A stretch of DNA of 18,510 nucleotides. Source: an uncultured Sutterella sp. Its GTDB lineage: Bacteria > Pseudomonadota > Gammaproteobacteria > Burkholderiales > Burkholderiaceae_F. Made by a program: the position numbers and the translations under genes. The notes under the pieces were generated by a model that saw only the letters and a list, made by a program, of their open reading frames with translations, was not told where the DNA came from and searched no databases. Below are positions 14,895-18,510 of the stretch, piece after piece; within the stretch, counting starts at the first letter, position 1, and each line of letters starts with the position of its first letter. The stretch is from NCBI GenBank assembly GCA_900552915.1, contig USBS01000023.1, forward strand, positions 1 to 18,510, read 5' to 3'.

Positions 14895-16172
14895 ATGGGC
14901 ATCAACGAAGAACTTTTTGAACGTGCTCAAAAGAGCATTCCCGGCGGCGTGAACTCTCCGGTCCGCGCTTTTAAGAGTGTGGGCGGTGCGCCGCGCTTCA
15001 TCCGCCGCGCCAAGGGCGCCTATATGTGGGATGCAGAAGACCGCCGCTACATCGACTACATCGGTTCCTGGGGCCCGATGATTCTCGGCCACAACCATCC
15101 TGCGGTCGTCGCGGCCGTTCACGAAGCCGTCGACAACGGCCTCTCGTTCGGCGCCGTCACCGAAGGTGAAACGCTCATTGCCGAAGAAGTCATCAAAATC
15201 ATGCCCAACATCGAGGCCGTGCGCTTCGTGAGCTCCGGTACGGAAGCCGGCATGAGCGCCATTCGTCTGGCGCGCGGCTACACCGGCCGCAACAAGATCA
15301 TCAAGTTCGAGGGCTGCTACCACGGCCACAGCGACAGTCTGCTCGTGAAAGCCGGCTCGGGCATGCTCACGTTCGGCAACCCGTCTTCGGCGGGCGTCCC
15401 GGCGGGCACCACCGAGCACACGCTCGTGCTTGAGTACAACAATCCCTCGCAGCTTGAAGACGCCTTCAAACAGTGGGGCGACGACATTGCCTGCGTCATC
15501 GTCGAAGCCGTTGCCGGCAACATGAATATGGTTCCCGCCACGCAGGAATTCATGAACGCGATGCGCGAACTGTGTACCAAGTACGGTGCGCTTTTGATCG
15601 TCGACGAAGTGATGACGGGCTTCCGCGTCGCTTTGCACGGCGCGCAGTCGCTTTACAACATCGTTCCGGACATCACGATGCTCGGCAAGGTGATCGGCGG
15701 CGGCATGCCGGTCGCAGCCTTTGGCGGACGCCGCGACGTGATGGAGAAAATTGCACCCCTCGGGCCCGTTTATCAGGCCGGCACCCTCTCGGGCAATCCC
15801 GTCGCGGTTGCCAGCGGCCTTGCCACTTTGAAGGAAATCCAGAAGCCCGGCTTCTACGAAGCACTTTCGGCCAAGACAGAAAAACTAGTGACGGGTCTCA
15901 GCGCCGCCGCTCGGGACGCCAGCGTCGATTTCTGCGCACGTTCTCAAGGCGGCATGATGGGGCTTTTCTTCCTCAAGGAACTGCCCAACGGCTTTGCCGA
16001 CGTCATGAAGGCCGATGCGCGCGTGTTTGCGAAGTTCTTCCACACAATGCTCGAAGAAGGCGTTTATCTGGCTCCTTCGATCTTTGAGGCAGGCTTCGTA
16101 TCGGCCGCTCACACCGACGAAGACATTGACGCAACCATCGCAGCGGCCCGCAAAGCCTTTGCGGCTCTTTAA
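14895..16172 (+). CDS. hemL: Glutamate-1-semialdehyde 2,1-aminomutase HemL
   Basis: HemL converts glutamate-1-semialdehyde to 5-aminolevulinate, the committed precursor of heme, in the C5 pathway in the cytosol. The protein is 425 residues, standard for the family, and is a class III PLP aminotransferase-fold enzyme. Visible features are the N-terminal IPGGVNSPVRAF (15-26), the PLP phosphate-binding SSGTEAGMSAIRLARG (113-128), CYHGHSDSLLVKAGSG (141-156), IVDEVMTGFR (235-244), the PLP Schiff-base lysine K265 in MLGKVIGGGMPVAAFGG, and the C-terminal GTLSGNP segment. The usual family motif is SGTEATMSA; the Gly for Thr change at residue 119 is modest. The ATG at 14895 is preceded by GGAAAG at a suitable distance. 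It lies 15 bases before the dsbD-like gene and may be co-transcribed with it. A 125-base gap upstream presumably contains its promoter. Confidence 0.97.
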   Translation: MGINEELFERAQKSIPGGVNSPVRAFKSVGGAPRFIRRAKGAYMWDAEDRRYIDYIGSWGPMILGHNHPAVVAAVHEAVDNGLSFGAVTEGETLIAEEVIKIMPNIEAVRFVSSGTEAGMSAIRLARGYTGRNKIIKFEGCYHGHSDSLLVKAGSGMLTFGNPSSAGVPAGTTEHTLVLEYNNPSQLEDAFKQWGDDIACVIVEAVAGNMNMVPATQEFMNAMRELCTKYGALLIVDEVMTGFRVALHGAQSLYNIVPDITMLGKVIGGGMPVAAFGGRRDVMEKIAPLGPVYQAGTLSGNPVAVASGLATLKEIQKPGFYEALSAKTEKLVTGLSAAARDASVDFCARSQGGMMGLFFLKELPNGFADVMKADARVFAKFFHTMLEEGVYLAPSIFEAGFVSAAHTDEDIDATIAAARKAFAAL

Positions 16173-16187
16173 CTTTTGCATCCTCGC

Positions 16188-18440
16188 ATGAAGCTATTTC
16201 GCAACCTAGCGGCCTCGTTCATCGCCCTTGTCGGAGCTGCCTCCGTGTGTGCAGCTCCGTCCGGGATTACAGCCGCTGCGGCCCCGACCGGCTCCCCTTT
16301 TGGGGCCGGTCCCGGACAGCCCAAAACCGTCACCGTCGAACTGGTCGCCAAACAAACCGCCGGCATACCGCGTGCCACCAACGAAATCGGCATTCTGTTG
16401 AAGCACGAGCCGGGCTGGCACACGTATTGGCAGTTCTCGGGTGATTCGGGCTACGCGCCGAGCGTCGAATGGAAGCTGCCGCGCCGTTGGAGCGTCGAAC
16501 AAATCGGTTGGCCGACGCCGACCAAGCACAAGCTCGGCCCGATTACCAACTTCGTCTACTCCGGCGAAGTTCTGTTGCCTTTTAATCTCGACATTCCTTG
16601 GGGAACCCCCTACGGAAGCACCTACACGCTGCGCGCCAAGGTCGACTATCTTGCCTGCAAGGAAGTCTGCATCCCCGGCACAGCCGAAGTGTCCATGCGT
16701 CTTCCCGTCGAGGTTGCCGCCAAGGCAAGCCGCACAAGCGGAAAATTTGAAAAAACGCTCAAGTCGATTCCCGAAAAGGTCACAAGCGAACACATCACCG
16801 CCCGCATGGAGGACGGCCGCATTCGCATCGACTTTGCCCCCCTTGCGGGCAAAATCGAAAAGACCGTGGAATTCTTCCCGCTTTCCGAAGGTTTAGTCGA
16901 CTTCAAGGAACTCGATCGCGTCGTCATCGGCAAGGATTTAGTGTCGCTCTACCTCAAGGCCGCTCCCGAATATCTTGAAAGTCTCAAGAAGGGCACTCCC
17001 CTGCCGTTTTCGGGCGTGATCGTTGCCGACGGCGGCCCGGATCACGACGGATGGTCGATTGAGACCACGCTTGCAATCGAGCCGGGCGAAGTTCCGCTTC
17101 CCTGGGCGCCGGAAAAAGAAGCGGCTCCCGAGCAAACCGCACCGACCGCTCCTCAAGCTCAGCTTCCCGAAGCTGCACCGAGCATGAGCACCGGTACGGC
17201 GCTCTCCTTTGCTTTTCTGGGAGGCCTGATCCTCAATCTCATGCCCTGCGTCTTTCCGGTACTGAGTCTGAAGATTCTGCAGCTCGTCGACGGCTCGCGT
17301 CGCACGGGGGCATTGGCGCTTCACGGCCTGGCCTTTACCGGCGGCGTATTGGTTTCAATGGCGCTTCTTGCGGGAGTTCTCGTCGTCTTGCGCGGACTGG
17401 GCTGGGCAATCGGCTGGGGCTTTCAGCTGCAGGAACCCTGGGTGGTCGCCATCCTGATCCTGCTGTTTAGCGCACTCACGCTCAACCTTCTGGGTGTCTT
17501 TGAGTTCACTGCCGCCTCGCACCTGGCCGACAGCCGCGCCGTGCGCAAACTGCCGAGCACGGGACCGTTGGGCAGCTTCTTTACCGGTGTTCTCGCCGTA
17601 GTGGTCGCCTCGCCCTGTACGGCACCCTTTATGGGAGCCGCACTCGGCTACGCCGTGATGCAAAGCGTCGTCGAAAGCACGCTCGTTTTCCTTGCGCTCG
17701 GCTTCGGTATGGCGCTGCCGTGGCTCATTCTCACATTGGTTCCGGCCTGGATGAAGCTGCTGCCCAAACCCGGCCCCTGGATGCTCACCTTCAAGCACAT
17801 CATGGCGCTGCCGATGGCCGCCGCCGCTCTGTGGCTGATTTGGGTGCTCTCACGCCAAGTGACGCCTTACGGGTTGTTGACGGTATTGATCGCCATGGGA
17901 GCCGTAACTGGACTTCTCTGGTCCATCGGCCGCGAACAGTACGGCCGAGGCCGTGCTCAGGTCCTCAAAGGCGTCTGCACGTTGGTCACGATCGGCTGCG
18001 TGGCGCTGCTGTGCCTGGGCACTTTCGACCGTCACGTGGATCAGGCCGCTGCTGCAGCGTCCGATCAGTGGCAACCCTGGAGTGAAGAAGCAGTCAATTC
18101 TGCCATCGCCCGCGGTCAGCCCGTCGTAGTGGACTTCACTGCCGCCTGGTGCGTAACGTGTCAGTTCAATAAAGCCACGGCGCTGCGCACAGACGCCTCC
18201 ACGGCCGAAATGAACCGCCTCAACTACGCCCGTTTTGAGGCCGACTGGACGAACCGAGACGGCGACATCACCGCGATGCTCAACAAGTTCGGACGTACGG
18301 GTGTGCCGCTTTACCTGCTCTACAAGACCGACGGCACGGCCACGATCCTACCGGAGCTTCTGAGCGAATCGACCTTCATTGAGGCGCTTCGCGCAAACGC
18401 GGGCGAAAAGCCCGAGACTGCGCAACCCTCAGGCAAATAA
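16188..18440 (+). CDS. dsbD: DsbD/ScsB-type transmembrane thiol:disulfide interchange protein
   Basis: This 750-residue inner-membrane protein passes electrons from cytosolic thioredoxin to periplasmic thiol proteins. A signal peptide spans about 1-22. The N-terminal periplasmic domain (about 45-300) has the redox pair in YLACKEVCIPG (C157, C161). A Pro/Ala/Glu linker (304-332) leads to a membrane domain of about eight helices (336-615) with its cysteines in NLMPCVFPVLS (C354) and ASPCTAPFMGAALGYA (C477). The C-terminal thioredoxin domain has WCVTC (C655, C658) and cis-Pro P707. All six relay cysteines are present. It is much longer than E. coli DsbD (about 565 residues) because of the larger N-terminal domain, resembling the ScsB-like branch. 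I chose the ATG at 16188; a TTG at 16176 would add four residues. It follows hemL after 15 bases. The likely periplasmic client is the DsbC-like protein encoded at 7265. Confidence 0.93.
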   Translation: MKLFRNLAASFIALVGAASVCAAPSGITAAAAPTGSPFGAGPGQPKTVTVELVAKQTAGIPRATNEIGILLKHEPGWHTYWQFSGDSGYAPSVEWKLPRRWSVEQIGWPTPTKHKLGPITNFVYSGEVLLPFNLDIPWGTPYGSTYTLRAKVDYLACKEVCIPGTAEVSMRLPVEVAAKASRTSGKFEKTLKSIPEKVTSEHITARMEDGRIRIDFAPLAGKIEKTVEFFPLSEGLVDFKELDRVVIGKDLVSLYLKAAPEYLESLKKGTPLPFSGVIVADGGPDHDGWSIETTLAIEPGEVPLPWAPEKEAAPEQTAPTAPQAQLPEAAPSMSTGTALSFAFLGGLILNLMPCVFPVLSLKILQLVDGSRRTGALALHGLAFTGGVLVSMALLAGVLVVLRGLGWAIGWGFQLQEPWVVAILILLFSALTLNLLGVFEFTAASHLADSRAVRKLPSTGPLGSFFTGVLAVVVASPCTAPFMGAALGYAVMQSVVESTLVFLALGFGMALPWLILTLVPAWMKLLPKPGPWMLTFKHIMALPMAAAALWLIWVLSRQVTPYGLLTVLIAMGAVTGLLWSIGREQYGRGRAQVLKGVCTLVTIGCVALLCLGTFDRHVDQAAAAASDQWQPWSEEAVNSAIARGQPVVVDFTAAWCVTCQFNKATALRTDASTAEMNRLNYARFEADWTNRDGDITAMLNKFGRTGVPLYLLYKTDGTATILPELLSESTFIEALRANAGEKPETAQPSGK

Positions 18441-18467
18441 GTCGGTCTCTGCCAAAATCGAGTAGGT

Positions 18468-18490
18468 GGTAGGTGATTAGTTCACCTACC
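18468..18490. terminator. Hairpin downstream of the dsbD-like gene, possible terminator
   Basis: A perfect 9-bp stem, GGTAGGTGA (18468-18476) with TCACCTACC (18482-18490), closes a TTAGT loop 27 bases after the stop codon. No clear T-run follows on either strand, so it may instead be a transcript-end hairpin, an operator-like inverted repeat, or the end of a converging unit beyond the window. A second possible outer pair, GTCGGT (18441-18446) with ACCGAC (18488-18493), competes with it. Confidence 0.4.
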
Positions 18491-18510
18491 GACCTCTCAC
18501 ACCACCGCCC

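Noticed and set aside
14880..15638. A 252-codon minus-strand frame opposite hemL.
   Set aside because: hemL is intact with its PLP lysine and family motifs. The antisense product is low-complexity His/Ala/Val/Asp-rich.

Overview
The window reads as a stretch of bacterial chromosome with moderately high GC (mid-50s percent by eye), dense genes and short intergenic gaps. Gene content suggests a Gram-negative proteobacterium: a periplasmic DsbC/DsbD-type disulfide isomerase system, AnmK peptidoglycan recycling, HemL of the C5 heme pathway, a QseBC-like two-component system with YgiW-type periplasmic proteins, and a class A RNase P RNA. I infer a betaproteobacterium (Burkholderiales, possibly Sutterellaceae), but no 16S rRNA or other decisive marker is present.

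Layout. Positions 2-1945 (+) hold the 3' part of an M23 LytM-type endopeptidase gene and anmK, a pair for wall remodelling and wall-sugar recycling, followed by an intrinsic terminator. Positions 2153-3889 (+) hold a SulP anion transporter with a C-terminal STAS domain. It converges on a minus-strand operon and shares a bidirectional terminator with it. That operon is transcribed from about 6900 down to 3928. Its order is secreted BOF-fold (YgiW/YdeI-like) protein 1, BOF protein 2, OmpR-family response regulator, QseC-like histidine kinase. After a 372-bp divergent intergenic region, positions 7265-10129 (+) hold a DsbC-like disulfide isomerase and a single-chain ADP-forming acyl-CoA synthetase.

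A second bidirectional terminator separates the synthetase gene from the RNase P RNA gene rnpB on the minus strand (10190-10514), which has a well-placed sigma70-type promoter. Diverging from rnpB is a 1376-residue SNF2-family helicase/translocase with a roughly 900-residue N-terminal part that I cannot assign. Then come hemL and a long DsbD/ScsB-type transmembrane thiol-disulfide reductase (16188-18440), and a hairpin near the right edge.

How the genes work together. The DsbC-like isomerase and the DsbD-like reductase are the periplasmic partner and its likely electron donor, 8 kb apart. The two BOF proteins are probably expressed and regulated with the two-component system, as ygiW is with qseBC in enterobacteria. 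The rest is largely housekeeping. I found no phage, IS element, CRISPR array, tRNA or clear defence island. The least explained objects are the SNF2 protein and the duplicated BOF genes ahead of the two-component system.
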